DNA of 12,956 bases from CAZVFE01 sp964626405 (GCA_964626405.1 CAZVFE010000049.1:1-12956), one strand, 5' to 3'. Shown: positions 1 through 7,859, counted from the stretch's first letter. Program-made: numbers and translations. The notes: generated from the sequence alone by a model not told the origin.

Positions 1-22
1 GATTTTAAGAAAAATATTTTTT

Positions 23-53
23 TTGTACTTTTAGTTATAATCAATAGGTGTTG
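23..53 (+). promoter_or_regulatory. Candidate Bacteroidota promoter for the two-component operon
   Basis: A TTTG (22-25, core TTG 23-25) is followed after 19 bases by TAGGTGTT (45-52). This resembles the Bacteroidota housekeeping promoter TTG-N19-21-TAnnTTTG, although the -7 box matches only in part. Transcription would start near 56, a short leader before the ATG at 69. The call rests on pattern and spacing only. Confidence 0.35.
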
Positions 54-68
54 ACTTAATCCGTGCTG

Positions 69-752
69 ATGGCCAAAATAAAAGTTGTAATAGTAGAAGA
101 TGATGAAATCTTATTGGGGGAATTAGTAACTTTTTTAAATAATAAAAAGATTCAAGTTTTTCCTATAAAATCCTCCAATCAATTATTGAAATTGATTGAA
201 ATTAGGCAAGATATCGATATTTTTTTAATTGATATTAATTTACCCTTGATCTCAGGAGTTGAACTTACCCGTATTATCCGAAATAAATATCTTGATATTC
301 CCATCTTTATGATAACGGCTTTGGGGGATATAGATTCAAAGAAAATTTCATTCGAAAATGGTGCAAATGATTATTTAGTAAAACCCTTCGATTTTGAAGA
401 ACTTTATATCCGTTTAATTTCAGCAATTAAGAGATTAAGACAAACAGCTATTTCAAATAAATTTACAAAAGGGCCAATATCGATTGATTTTGAAAAACAT
501 TTAGTATTCAGAGAAGAAAAAGAAATTATTCTTACTCCCAAAGAATTTAATCTTCTGACCCTTCTTTTAGATGCGAATGAAGCCTATGTTTCTAAGGATA
601 AAATAGCGAAAAGATTGTGGACAAATAACATAGAAGTAAATGATAATACGATTGAGGTATATATTAATTTTCTTCGAAGAAAAATAGACAAAGAATTTGA
701 AAAAAAGCTAATCCAAACCAAAATTGGAGTGGGTTATGCTTTAATTTTTTAA
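69..752 (+). CDS. OmpR/PhoB-family two-component response regulator
   Basis: This is a DNA-binding response regulator of 227 residues, presumably phosphorylated by the kinase encoded immediately downstream. The N-terminal receiver domain (about 4-118) has the acidic pair D11/D12, phosphoacceptor D55 in LIDINLP, switch T83 in MITA and K105 in LVKPF, so all catalytic positions are present. The C-terminal winged-helix domain (about 132-227) shows the OmpR-type pattern: LTPKEFNLL, then NTIEVYINFLRRKI and the GVGYAL hairpin. A GTG at 63 is also in frame, but the ATG at 69 gives the usual MAKIKVVIVEDD beginning and is preferred. The stop is one base before the kinase ATG, so the two are surely co-transcribed. 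The target genes are unknown. A phased direct repeat at 2133-2153 is a candidate binding site (inference). Confidence 0.93.
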   Translation: MAKIKVVIVEDDEILLGELVTFLNNKKIQVFPIKSSNQLLKLIEIRQDIDIFLIDINLPLISGVELTRIIRNKYLDIPIFMITALGDIDSKKISFENGANDYLVKPFDFEELYIRLISAIKRLRQTAISNKFTKGPISIDFEKHLVFREEKEIILTPKEFNLLTLLLDANEAYVSKDKIAKRLWTNNIEVNDNTIEVYINFLRRKIDKEFEKKLIQTKIGVGYALIF

Positions 753-753
753 T

Positions 754-2106
754 ATGTCGATAAAGTCAAAAGTTGCATTTGGAATAAGTATCATTTCAAG
801 TATTCTAATTACAATACTTTGTCTAATAATTTTTTATGAATTTTCCACTTTTAGAAGAAATGAGTTTAAGCAAAGATTGAAAAATAGGGCTCAAACTACT
901 TATCAAATTCTCACAAAAGTGAAGGTGGTTGATACGGATATATTAAGAGAAATCCAATTGAATACAGTTAACCAATTATCCGATGAATCTATTCAAATTT
1001 ATGATGAAAATTTTAAATTAATTTATAAAAAAAATCCCTCAAACCAGAATTTTATTCATCAAATAGAAAAAGAAGTAAGAGATTCTGATAAGGAATATTT
1101 TCGTAAAATTGGAGATAGAGATATTGCTGTTTTTGTATTTAATGAAAATGGGTATAGAATCTTGGTTTCAGCAATCGATACCGGAGGTAATAAATATTTG
1201 CAATTTTTAATTCTTGTATTAATAGTCTCTTACCCAATCATCCTTATTTTAATTTGGTTATTTACCTTTAGTTTTATTAAAATTCAAATAAATCCTTTAG
1301 AGGATTTTATTAAAAAAATAAAGGAAATAGGAGAGAATTCATTAAAATCTAGAATTTCATTTGATAATAAAATTCCAAAGGAAATTCATTCTCTTGTTTT
1401 GGAATTCAATGATTTATTGAGTCGGATTGATTTGGCCTATGAAAATCAAAACCAATTTGCGGCTATGGCTTCTCATGAATTAAGGACTCCCTTGTCTCGA
1501 TTATCCTTTAAAATTCAAAATCAAATTCAAGAAGATAAGGATTTAAATCATCAATCTTTATTAAAAAATTTACTTGCCGAGGTTAACCAAATGGCTGAAA
1601 TTTTGCAAACTTTAATAAGTTTGGCATTATTGGATAATAAGAAAATTCAATTGAACGACAGAGTTTATTTAGAAGAATTATTGGATAAAATAATTCAAAA
1701 ATATCAAATGAAGCATCCTGGCTTTGAATTTAGTTTAAATATTGAAGTTGAAGATCCTAATTTTAATAATATTGGTATTCTAAGTTCTGAAAATTTATTG
1801 GAAATTGCCTTTGGTAATCTAATTCAAAATGCCATTAAATATTCTGAAGAACCTAAATTGTCAATTCATTTTAAACCAAATTCTCAGGGTTTCGAATTAT
1901 TATTTTCCAACAAAGGTACCCCAATTCCAATTGAAAGAAATGATGAGATTTTTTCTCCATTTACTAGATTTAATTTTGATAATTCACAAACTGGTTCTGG
2001 CCTAGGATTAACCCTTGCAAAAAGAATTTTTAACCATTTAGGCCTAGAAATTGATTATAGTTTTTCTGTTGAAAATTGTCATATTTTCAGAATCATCCCC
2101 ATATAA
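754..2106 (+). CDS. Membrane sensor histidine kinase, partner of the upstream regulator
   Basis: An inner-membrane sensor kinase of 450 residues. Membrane helix 1 (about 7-29) and helix 2 (about 150-174) enclose a periplasmic sensor segment of about 120 residues with no recognisable ligand motif. A HAMP-like linker (about 175-230) follows. The HisKA dimerisation/phosphoacceptor helix carries H241 in ASHELRTPLSR. The ATPase domain has the N box (N355, N359 in GNLIQNAIKYS), an F-box-like SPFTRF and a G2 box GSGLGL (414-419). The G1 box reads NKGTPIP (386-392) where DxGxGIP is standard; from memory this variant recurs in functional kinases, so I do not call it dead. One base separates it from the regulator gene, which supports a cognate pair. 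The stimulus cannot be read from the sequence. Confidence 0.92.
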   Translation: MSIKSKVAFGISIISSILITILCLIIFYEFSTFRRNEFKQRLKNRAQTTYQILTKVKVVDTDILREIQLNTVNQLSDESIQIYDENFKLIYKKNPSNQNFIHQIEKEVRDSDKEYFRKIGDRDIAVFVFNENGYRILVSAIDTGGNKYLQFLILVLIVSYPIILILIWLFTFSFIKIQINPLEDFIKKIKEIGENSLKSRISFDNKIPKEIHSLVLEFNDLLSRIDLAYENQNQFAAMASHELRTPLSRLSFKIQNQIQEDKDLNHQSLLKNLLAEVNQMAEILQTLISLALLDNKKIQLNDRVYLEELLDKIIQKYQMKHPGFEFSLNIEVEDPNFNNIGILSSENLLEIAFGNLIQNAIKYSEEPKLSIHFKPNSQGFELLFSNKGTPIPIERNDEIFSPFTRFNFDNSQTGSGLGLTLAKRIFNHLGLEIDYSFSVENCHIFRIIPI

Positions 2107-2132
2107 TGTAATTTTTCTTAGAAAAAGTGAAA

Positions 2133-2153
2133 TTTAAGGTCATTTTAAGGTCA
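2133..2153 (+). repeat. Tandem TTTAAGGTCA repeat, 11-bp period (candidate operator)
   Basis: TTTAAGGTCA occurs at 2133-2142 and again at 2144-2153, giving an exact 11-base period, about one helical turn. OmpR/PhoB-family regulators usually bind two direct half-sites phased at 10-11 bases. The site lies just after the two-component genes and in front of the TPR gene. Binding by the regulator at 69-752 is an inference. Confidence 0.45.
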
Positions 2154-2159
2154 ATGTCC

Positions 2160-2167
2160 TAATTTAG
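2160..2167 (+). promoter_or_regulatory. Possible -7 element of the TPR gene promoter
   Basis: TAATTTAG matches TAnnTTTG except for one base and starts six bases after the phased repeat. No TTG sits at the expected -33 distance; the repeat occupies that place instead. This is the geometry of an activator-dependent promoter such as pho-box promoters. It would give a leader of about 80 bases before the ATG at 2252. Weak evidence. Confidence 0.25.
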
Positions 2168-2251
2168 TGAATCATTTTTATCTTCTAGACAGGTCCGCCC
2201 TTCCTAGAGTTTTATGAATTTATTACAAAAAGAAGAAAATCTTAATTGATT

Positions 2252-4039
2252 ATGAAGAAAACTATTAAATTATTTTTGCCCTTTGTATTATTACTATCCG
2301 CTTTAAACTTAGGAATTGCTCAAACTTTTGAGGATGCATTATTGGAACTGGAAAGCCAACGCCCAGCAAAAGCCACTGAAATGGCCAAAGCAATAATTGC
2401 TTCGGATGGAAGTGCTGAAAATTACATTAATCTAGGTTACTTTTATTTGAACCTAGGAAATTGGGAAGAAGCTACAGCTGCCTTTAATCAAGCGAAATCC
2501 TTAGATTCTAAATCAGACTTGCCAGATATTGGTTTAGCAACCATTTTAGTTGGACAAGGTAAAATGAATGAGGCAAAACCTAAATTAACTGAATTATTAG
2601 AGGGTACAAAGTATAAGGATATACCTGCTATGTATCGTATCATGCAGGCCTATACTATGTTCTATAAATTTGAGGAATCGGAAGAGTATAATGCAAGTAA
2701 TAATGATCCGGTTGAAGCTTTGAGAATTTTTGATTTAATTCAAGAAAGAATTTTAAGAGATAAAAAAGTAGAAGAATTTCCTGGAATGTACATTTCAAAA
2801 GGGGATGCTTATATTATCCAAAACAATGGTGGTGATGCTGTAACTGCTTATGAATATGCATTACGTTTAAATCCAAATTTAGTTTCAGTTGAAACAAAAA
2901 TTGGTTCAATTTTCTTAAGAGGAAAAAATTATAAAGAAACTCAAATTCACTATAAAAAAGCAGTTGATTTAGATCCTGAATATGCTCCTGTATATAAAAA
3001 ATATGGGGAATACTTGATAATTGGACAACAATTTAAAAATGCTGCTAAATTTTTTAAAGATTATTTATCAAAATCTGAGCCTACACCTGCAGATTACTTA
3101 CAAACAGCAAAATTATTATTCTTAGCGAAAGATTATCATTCTGCATTAGAGTATACTGCTTTAGCAGAGGAATTAGGTGTTAAAGATTTAGATATCTTTA
3201 GAATGAAGGGTTATTCTTATATTGAAGAAGAACAATTTGAGGAAGGATTGAAAAATCTTCAGTCTATGGTAGCTGCTGGTCATAAACCTTTCTATCAAGA
3301 TGATTATTATTTTGGAAAAGCATATCAAGGTTTAAATCAAGATTCAGTTGCCATTGAATATTATAATAAAGCTGCAGAATTGGATACAAATAATAATGTA
3401 TACATGCTAATCCAGGATATTTATTATTCTGCTAAAAATTATTTAGAGGCAGGAAAAGCAATGGAAAATGCAATCAAATGGAATGAAAAATATGAGGAGG
3501 TAAATTCAATTGATTATTTCAGAGCAGGAATGGATTTTTATATTGCAGCTGCTTATATGGACCGTGCAGACACTCTTGGCCGTCCTGCCATTGCGATGCA
3601 TGCTGATACCCTATTTGCTTCAGCAATTGATTTAAATCCATATTGGCCTCCATATTATATCAATCGTGCAAGAAATAAAAATATTATAGACTATACAGGA
3701 ACCGAATGGTTAGGAAGAGATGATTATGAAAACTTTATTCATGTTTCAGATTCTTTAGTTGCAGCAGGTTCCAGCCAGTATAAAGCTAATCCAAAGTATT
3801 ATTTTGAAGCCTATAAATACTTAGGAGGTTATATTATTGCAACTGATACAACCGAAGGAAAAGAAGATAGGGTTAAAACTTATTTCGACAAAGCACTTGA
3901 AATTAATCCAAATGATAAAACGATCTTAGCTTATTATAAATCTTTGGAAGAACCAGCAGAAGGAGAGGAAGGAGATGAAAATCAAGAAGCAGAGGAAAAT
4001 TCAGAAGCTGTAATGGAAAATGATGAAAATGCAAAGTAA
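2252..4039 (+). CDS. Exported tetratricopeptide-repeat protein with acidic C-terminal tail
   Basis: 595 residues from the ATG at 2252; an in-frame TTG six bases upstream is less likely because MKK opens a standard signal peptide. The signal has basic KK, a hydrophobic core (about 6-22) and probable cleavage before QTF at 24, so the protein should be periplasmic or envelope-associated. The mature part is almost entirely TPR-like helix pairs. Clear units lie near 55-88, 177-210, 211-244 and 245-278, with the typical G-Y, A-x-x-x-Y and L-x-P spacing (for example ALRLNPN, AVDLDPEY), and more degenerate units run to about 560. The last 30 residues contain 12 Glu and 2 Asp and look disordered. TPR arrays are protein-binding scaffolds; the partner is unknown. 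It lies 145 bases after the kinase gene and may belong to its regulon. A terminator follows. Confidence 0.85.
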   Translation: MKKTIKLFLPFVLLLSALNLGIAQTFEDALLELESQRPAKATEMAKAIIASDGSAENYINLGYFYLNLGNWEEATAAFNQAKSLDSKSDLPDIGLATILVGQGKMNEAKPKLTELLEGTKYKDIPAMYRIMQAYTMFYKFEESEEYNASNNDPVEALRIFDLIQERILRDKKVEEFPGMYISKGDAYIIQNNGGDAVTAYEYALRLNPNLVSVETKIGSIFLRGKNYKETQIHYKKAVDLDPEYAPVYKKYGEYLIIGQQFKNAAKFFKDYLSKSEPTPADYLQTAKLLFLAKDYHSALEYTALAEELGVKDLDIFRMKGYSYIEEEQFEEGLKNLQSMVAAGHKPFYQDDYYFGKAYQGLNQDSVAIEYYNKAAELDTNNNVYMLIQDIYYSAKNYLEAGKAMENAIKWNEKYEEVNSIDYFRAGMDFYIAAAYMDRADTLGRPAIAMHADTLFASAIDLNPYWPPYYINRARNKNIIDYTGTEWLGRDDYENFIHVSDSLVAAGSSQYKANPKYYFEAYKYLGGYIIATDTTEGKEDRVKTYFDKALEINPNDKTILAYYKSLEEPAEGEEGDENQEAEENSEAVMENDENAK

Positions 4040-4059
4040 TTTTCATTAAAACTATTATC

Positions 4060-4093
4060 AAAAAAAAATCTGCGAAACTCGCAGATTTTTTTT
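4060..4093. terminator. Bidirectional rho-independent terminator
   Basis: ATCTGCG (4068-4074) and CGCAGAT (4080-4086) pair perfectly around a five-base AAACT loop. They are flanked by an A run (4060-4068) and a T run (4086-4093) that extend the stem. It lies between convergent genes: 21 bases after the TPR stop, and also past the end of the Rieske gene on the other strand. The A/T symmetry means it can terminate transcription from both sides. Confidence 0.92.
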
Positions 4094-4131
4094 GTTTTTA
4101 AGCAGATTGAATAAAGTATTACTAATTTTAA

Positions 4132-4569
4132 TTATGAATAAACTCTTAAAGATGTTCCACTTAAAGAGGTATTATATACTACTAACGAACGATTTGTAAT
4201 ATTATTGGATGGTGAACCTGCAGTATTGAATACAGCTCCATGTTCACGACAATAATACGATCCATTTGAAAATATCATGGCATTTCTATTTTCATGAGGA
4301 CAAATACTGGAAGCAGCCACATATGAATTAGCCCCAGTTTTGGCAATTACCACATTATTTTTAATTATATATCCTCCAACTGATGCCAAAGCTGTTGCAG
4401 TACTTAGGTCAACAGTGAAATCCACGCTAGATGAAGGACTTACTCCTGCAGCTTGTGTACATGAACTTAAATTTGATCCTACGCAATAAAGTGCCAATAG
4501 GGAGGCCCCCTTAAATCCTAATGATTTTAAAAATTCATTTCGTGAAATAGATTCTTGTTTATTATTCAT
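4132..4569 (-). CDS. Rieske [2Fe-2S] domain lipoprotein
   Basis: A small Rieske iron-sulfur protein of 145 residues. The cluster ligands are C90-P-H92 and C107-R-E-H110, the CxH...CxxH pattern with 14 residues between; the domain spans about 50-145. The N-terminus is an export signal: SRNEFLK (9-15), a hydrophobic stretch (about 18-32) and a lipobox-like LSSC ending at C37, which suggests lipid attachment. Rieske proteins are usually exported folded by the Tat pathway, but the expected twin arginine here reads Arg-Asn (R10-N11). The ligand pattern allows electron transfer, but no cytochrome or oxygenase partner is nearby, so its redox partner is unknown. It is last in the leftward gene series, 86 bases after the DUF2851 gene, and ends close to the shared terminator. 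Confidence 0.88.
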   Translation of the reverse strand: MNNKQESISRNEFLKSLGFKGASLLALYCVGSNLSSCTQAAGVSPSSSVDFTVDLSTATALASVGGYIIKNNVVIAKTGANSYVAASSICPHENRNAMIFSNGSYYCREHGAVFNTAGSPSNNITNRSLVVYNTSLSGTSLRVYS

Positions 4570-4655
4570 TTTGTTTTTAGTTAGATAATTACTAAAGATG
4601 AAACTATTTTTTCAAATAGATAGTATTTAATAGATGAACGCCCTAATTCAATCGT
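4570..4655 (-). other. DUF2851-Rieske spacer with two small hairpins
   Basis: This 86-base spacer holds two short inverted repeats. CTATTT/AAATAG (4604-4609 and 4614-4619) has a four-base loop, and TTTAGT/ACTAAA (4576-4581 and 4591-4596) has a nine-base loop; the second lies just upstream of the Rieske ATG. Neither is a convincing terminator and no clear -33/-7 pair is visible, so read-through from the DUF2851 gene is possible. Low information. Confidence 0.25.
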
Positions 4656-5927
4656 TCAATCCGATTTATTAAAATAAAATTCTCCGATTTTGCAGCTCCA
4701 ACATTTCTTTTTATCACAGTAATTTTTCTTTAAATAGTATAAAGCTTGTGAATCTAATGCTGATTTTGGCTCAATCGCTAGATTTTTAAACCCTCTAATA
4801 ATGAAATTGTTCTCGGATTTTAATTGCCTTAAATTATTGATTGCTCTTTCTGAATATTGGGCTTGGTTTTTTAGCCTTCCATAAAAGAATAATAATGGAA
4901 TTACTGCATTGATATAAATTAAATCTCGGAGATAATCACTACTCTTTTTTTGTACTTTACTATTTTTTTTGCCAAAATCATAATGCTCCTTCCAATAACC
5001 TTCTAAATCAAATTTTAGTATTTTTTTTAATGCTAAATGATTTTCAATGGATAAAATAAAAGATACAATAGATATTTTCTCCGTAATAAATTGAATGAAT
5101 TGAGCTATTCTTGGTCCTGGAAAATTACTTGGTCTGGTCTTTGAGAACTTCCATTCAAATTTCTTTAAATACTCCCCTTTGATTTGATATTTATTCTTGA
5201 TGTGGAAAAATTCTTTTTTTAATATTTTTGAATATTCATCCAAGGCTTCCTCTTCCAAAAATCCCGCCAAACCAAAAAATAAGGATTCTAGTTTAAGGGT
5301 ATTATTTCGATAATTTAAAACCATTTTCAATGGTATCATTTTTAATAATAATTCCATTGGTTGAGTATTTAATGGTAAGCCAAAGACTCTTCCCAAAGCC
5401 TGATAGAAAGTTCCCTCCAAATCATGAAGATTTTCCTCATAAATTTCATATAAATCCTGAGATTTATTCTCTAGTCTTTCAAAGATTATTTCATTTAAAT
5501 AGGCATAAATGAATTTCTTATCTATGTTTCCTAGGATATTTTCGCATGGGATGAACTGAAAAACCTCTTTGAAAGAAATTGATTCTAAAGTCGTGAATTT
5601 GGATAAAACTAATTGAGGAATTCTTTCTCCATTTTGATAGGTAATGTCTAAATCATTTTCCCAAATAACATGTAAAATTACATTCTCATAGGCCAAGTTT
5701 TTTTGATGTTGATGCTTTTTCCAATCCGAACTTCTTACATGCAATTCAACTGTTCCAAACCATAGAACCCCATCAATCTTGATTTTTGCATTTTGGAAAT
5801 CTGGGCCTGAATTTATATTAATCTTCCCTGGAAATAGGATCTCAATTTTTGCCCCTTCCTCTGTGGTTAAACTCAATACATTAAATTGTAATTTAGACCA
5901 AATTCTCGATAATATTACCTCATTCAT
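4656..5927 (-). CDS. DUF2851 family protein of unknown function
   Basis: 423 residues, recognised as DUF2851, a family common in Bacteroidota with no established function. No signal peptide or membrane segment is visible, so it is probably cytoplasmic. The N-terminal part (about 28-110) has the family hallmark: GPDF (41-44), then E61, H63, S67-D68-W69, H72, H74, Y80 and H86, a dense set of acidic and histidine residues that could bind a metal or catalyse hydrolysis (inference). The C-terminus carries C404-x4-C409-x2-C412, a possible metal-binding knuckle. The middle is mainly helical and basic. The ATG at 5927 gives the usual start, and the mRNA there can fold so that the start codon is paired (see 5926-5960). 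It follows the DMT transporter gene by 58 bases on the same strand. Confidence 0.85.
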   Translation of the reverse strand: MNEVILSRIWSKLQFNVLSLTTEEGAKIEILFPGKININSGPDFQNAKIKIDGVLWFGTVELHVRSSDWKKHQHQKNLAYENVILHVIWENDLDITYQNGERIPQLVLSKFTTLESISFKEVFQFIPCENILGNIDKKFIYAYLNEIIFERLENKSQDLYEIYEENLHDLEGTFYQALGRVFGLPLNTQPMELLLKMIPLKMVLNYRNNTLKLESLFFGLAGFLEEEALDEYSKILKKEFFHIKNKYQIKGEYLKKFEWKFSKTRPSNFPGPRIAQFIQFITEKISIVSFILSIENHLALKKILKFDLEGYWKEHYDFGKKNSKVQKKSSDYLRDLIYINAVIPLLFFYGRLKNQAQYSERAINNLRQLKSENNFIIRGFKNLAIEPKSALDSQALYYLKKNYCDKKKCWSCKIGEFYFNKSD

Positions 5928-5960
5928 AATCCTTTTTTATCGAAATTCTAAAAGGATTAT
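5926..5960 (-). promoter_or_regulatory. Perfect 11-bp inverted repeat covering the DUF2851 start
   Basis: ATAATCCTTTT (5926-5936) and AAAAGGATTAT (5950-5960) are exact reverse complements around a 13-base loop. In the leftward mRNA the 3' arm contains AAAAGGATT plus the first two bases of the start codon, so folding would hide the purine-rich ribosome site and the AUG. Only two of the eleven pairs are G-C, so it is a soft switch at best. It could equally be a protein-binding palindrome. It lacks a following U run and is not a terminator for the upstream gene. Confidence 0.5.
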
Positions 5961-5985
5961 TTGATTTCCTAACAGTAAACTGATA

Positions 5986-6873
5986 TTATGTGGTCTTCCT
6001 TGATCGATTCACTAAATAAACGCCAATTAATAAAATTATTAGGAATAAAATATGGGATAAATATATTTTTTCCCCATCAAAAACGCCCCATAATAAGGCA
6101 ACTACAGGGATTAAATAAGTGACGGAAATTGCCACTACCGGACTCGTCATTATTATCAATCGATTAAATACGATCATTGAAATGGCAGAGCCTGCCAATC
6201 CCAATACGCTCACATAAAATATGGCCAATAAACGTTCCGAATCCATTCCTCCTGTAAAAAAACTTTGACTCATTAAAAATAAAAAGGAGATAGGGCCTAA
6301 AACCATGAATATTCCAGAAGTAGAGGTTATAGGGTCAAATTTTGATAATTTTGAACTAATGATATGAGAATTTAATCCGTATAATAAGGTTGCAATAATT
6401 ACCCATATTACATGAATATTGAAATCTATGGAAAAACTTTCGCCTACCATTGTAAGTCCCAAACATCCAATTAATCCTAAAAATATTCCCCAAGTTTGTT
6501 TAGTGGTTACTTTTTTAGAGAAGAATAAAATTCCTAATATCAAAGTAAATAAAGGTGTGAACGCATTTAACATGCCAGATAGGGCAGAAGGTAAATATTT
6601 ACCTGCAATGGAAAATAAGATGGATGGAATTAAATTGCCGGATAATCCTGCTGCGGCTAAATAAATCCAATCCTTTTTTTCAATTTTAGTTCTTCTTTTA
6701 ATGAAAAATGGGATGAAAAATAAAAATGCAATAAATATCCTTAAGGATCCTAATTCAATAAAATTTAAGCCATTCAAGGCTTTTTTTACTAAAATGAAGG
6801 AACTTCCCCAGACTAAAGAGAGAAAAATGATTGAACCTAGGACTCCTGCTAGGTTGTTGATGATTTTTTTCAT
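5986..6873 (-). CDS. DMT superfamily (EamA) membrane transporter
   Basis: 295 residues forming about ten membrane helices in two EamA repeats (about 13-141 and 152-290). The first helix carries the typical LVWGSSFILVKKAL pattern, and the C-terminal half ends with LIPVVALLWG and a basic tail NRSRKTT facing the cytoplasm. The family exports or exchanges amino acids, nucleotides, sugars or other metabolites; the substrate cannot be predicted. Its ATG shares one base with the dusB stop (TAATG at 6875-6871), so translation is probably coupled, though no functional link between a tRNA-modifying enzyme and this transporter is known to me. The length is normal for the family. Confidence 0.9.
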   Translation of the reverse strand: MKKIINNLAGVLGSIIFLSLVWGSSFILVKKALNGLNFIELGSLRIFIAFLFFIPFFIKRRTKIEKKDWIYLAAAGLSGNLIPSILFSIAGKYLPSALSGMLNAFTPLFTLILGILFFSKKVTTKQTWGIFLGLIGCLGLTMVGESFSIDFNIHVIWVIIATLLYGLNSHIISSKLSKFDPITSTSGIFMVLGPISFLFLMSQSFFTGGMDSERLLAIFYVSVLGLAGSAISMIVFNRLIIMTSPVVAISVTYLIPVVALLWGVFDGEKIYLSHILFLIILLIGVYLVNRSRKTT

Positions 6874-7859
6874 TAAGAATTAACTAAATATACGTCTTCA
6901 ATTTCATTAAAAATCTCGCATAATTCATCATAAGAATTAGTGGTTACCATTCTATTTCTAATGGGCTTAAAATTTTCTAAACCTTTAAAATAACTCGCAT
7001 AATGTCTTCGCATTTCTACAATTCCACCATGCTGCCCCTTCCACTTTAAGGAAAAATCTAAATGAGATTTACAAACCCTAATTCTATCTGAAATTGTAGG
7101 AGGTTCCAGTTTTTCACCTGTCTTTAAATAATGCTTGATTTCATTGAAAATCCACGGATAACCAATTGATGCTCTTCCAATCATTATTCCGTCAACTCCA
7201 TATTTATTCTTATATTCTTTCGCTTTTTCAGGGCTATCTATATCTCCATTCCCGAAAATAGGAATTTTTATTCTAGGGTTTTCCTTAATCTTGGCAATTA
7301 GTCGCCAATCTGCATTTCCTTTATACATCTGTACCCTCGTTCTACCATGCACCGTTAAGGCTTTTATTCCAATATCCTGTAATCTCTCCGCCACCTCTTC
7401 AATATTTTTTGTTGAATCATCCCAACCTAATCGGGTCTTGACGGTTACTGGTAAATGGGTAGCATCCACCACTGCCTTCGTCATTTCCACCATTTTGGGA
7501 ATATCTTGCAATAAGGCAGCCCCTGCGCCTTTGCAAGCCACTGCTTTTACCGGACAACCATAATTTATATCGATTAAATCAGGGTTTACCCGTGTAGCAA
7601 TTCTTGCACATTCAGCCATCGTTTCAATATCTGAACCGAATAATTGAATGCCAATAGGACGTTCATATTCAAAAATATCAAGTTTTTGGACAGATTTTAC
7701 CGCATCTCTAATGAGACCTTCTGAGGAAATAAATTCCGTATACATTAGGTCTGCGCCGTTTTGTTTACATACTTCTCTAAATGGTGGATCAGATACATCC
7801 TCCATTGGCGCCAATAATAATGGAAATTCTCCTAAGTCAATATTGCCAATTTTAACCAT
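6873..7859 (-). CDS. dusB: tRNA-dihydrouridine synthase, DusB type
   Basis: An FMN-dependent, NAD(P)H-using enzyme that reduces specific uridines in tRNA to dihydrouridine. The 328-residue TIM barrel begins with LLLAPMEDVSDPPFR (14-28). Catalytic C102 lies in INYGCPVKAVACKGAGAALL (98-117). K141 (VKTRLGW) and H171 (VHGRT) are the expected RNA/FMN-site residues, and GNGDI (203-207) with GRASIG near 228-233 binds the FMN phosphate. The C-terminal helical domain with MRRHYASYFKG matches the family. The ATG at 7859 is well placed. It is first in the leftward series dusB-DMT-DUF2851-Rieske and overlaps the DMT start by one base. It is divergent from the CPBP protease gene across 42 bases. Assignment to DusB rather than another Dus subgroup is by overall resemblance. 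Confidence 0.93.
   Translation of the reverse strand: MVKIGNIDLGEFPLLLAPMEDVSDPPFREVCKQNGADLMYTEFISSEGLIRDAVKSVQKLDIFEYERPIGIQLFGSDIETMAECARIATRVNPDLIDINYGCPVKAVACKGAGAALLQDIPKMVEMTKAVVDATHLPVTVKTRLGWDDSTKNIEEVAERLQDIGIKALTVHGRTRVQMYKGNADWRLIAKIKENPRIKIPIFGNGDIDSPEKAKEYKNKYGVDGIMIGRASIGYPWIFNEIKHYLKTGEKLEPPTISDRIRVCKSHLDFSLKWKGQHGGIVEMRRHYASYFKGLENFKPIRNRMVTTNSYDELCEIFNEIEDVYLVNS

Noticed and set aside
2179..2215. Imperfect inverted repeat TCTAG...CTAGA between the kinase and TPR genes
   Set aside because: Only five outer and three inner pairs with mismatched bulges and no T run; indistinguishable from chance.
5330..5964. Plus-strand ORFs opposite the DUF2851 gene
   Set aside because: They are antisense to a recognised full-length family member and have no support of their own.
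6419..6883. Plus-strand ORFs opposite the DMT transporter
   Set aside because: Low-complexity shadow translations opposite a gene with clear membrane-helix periodicity.
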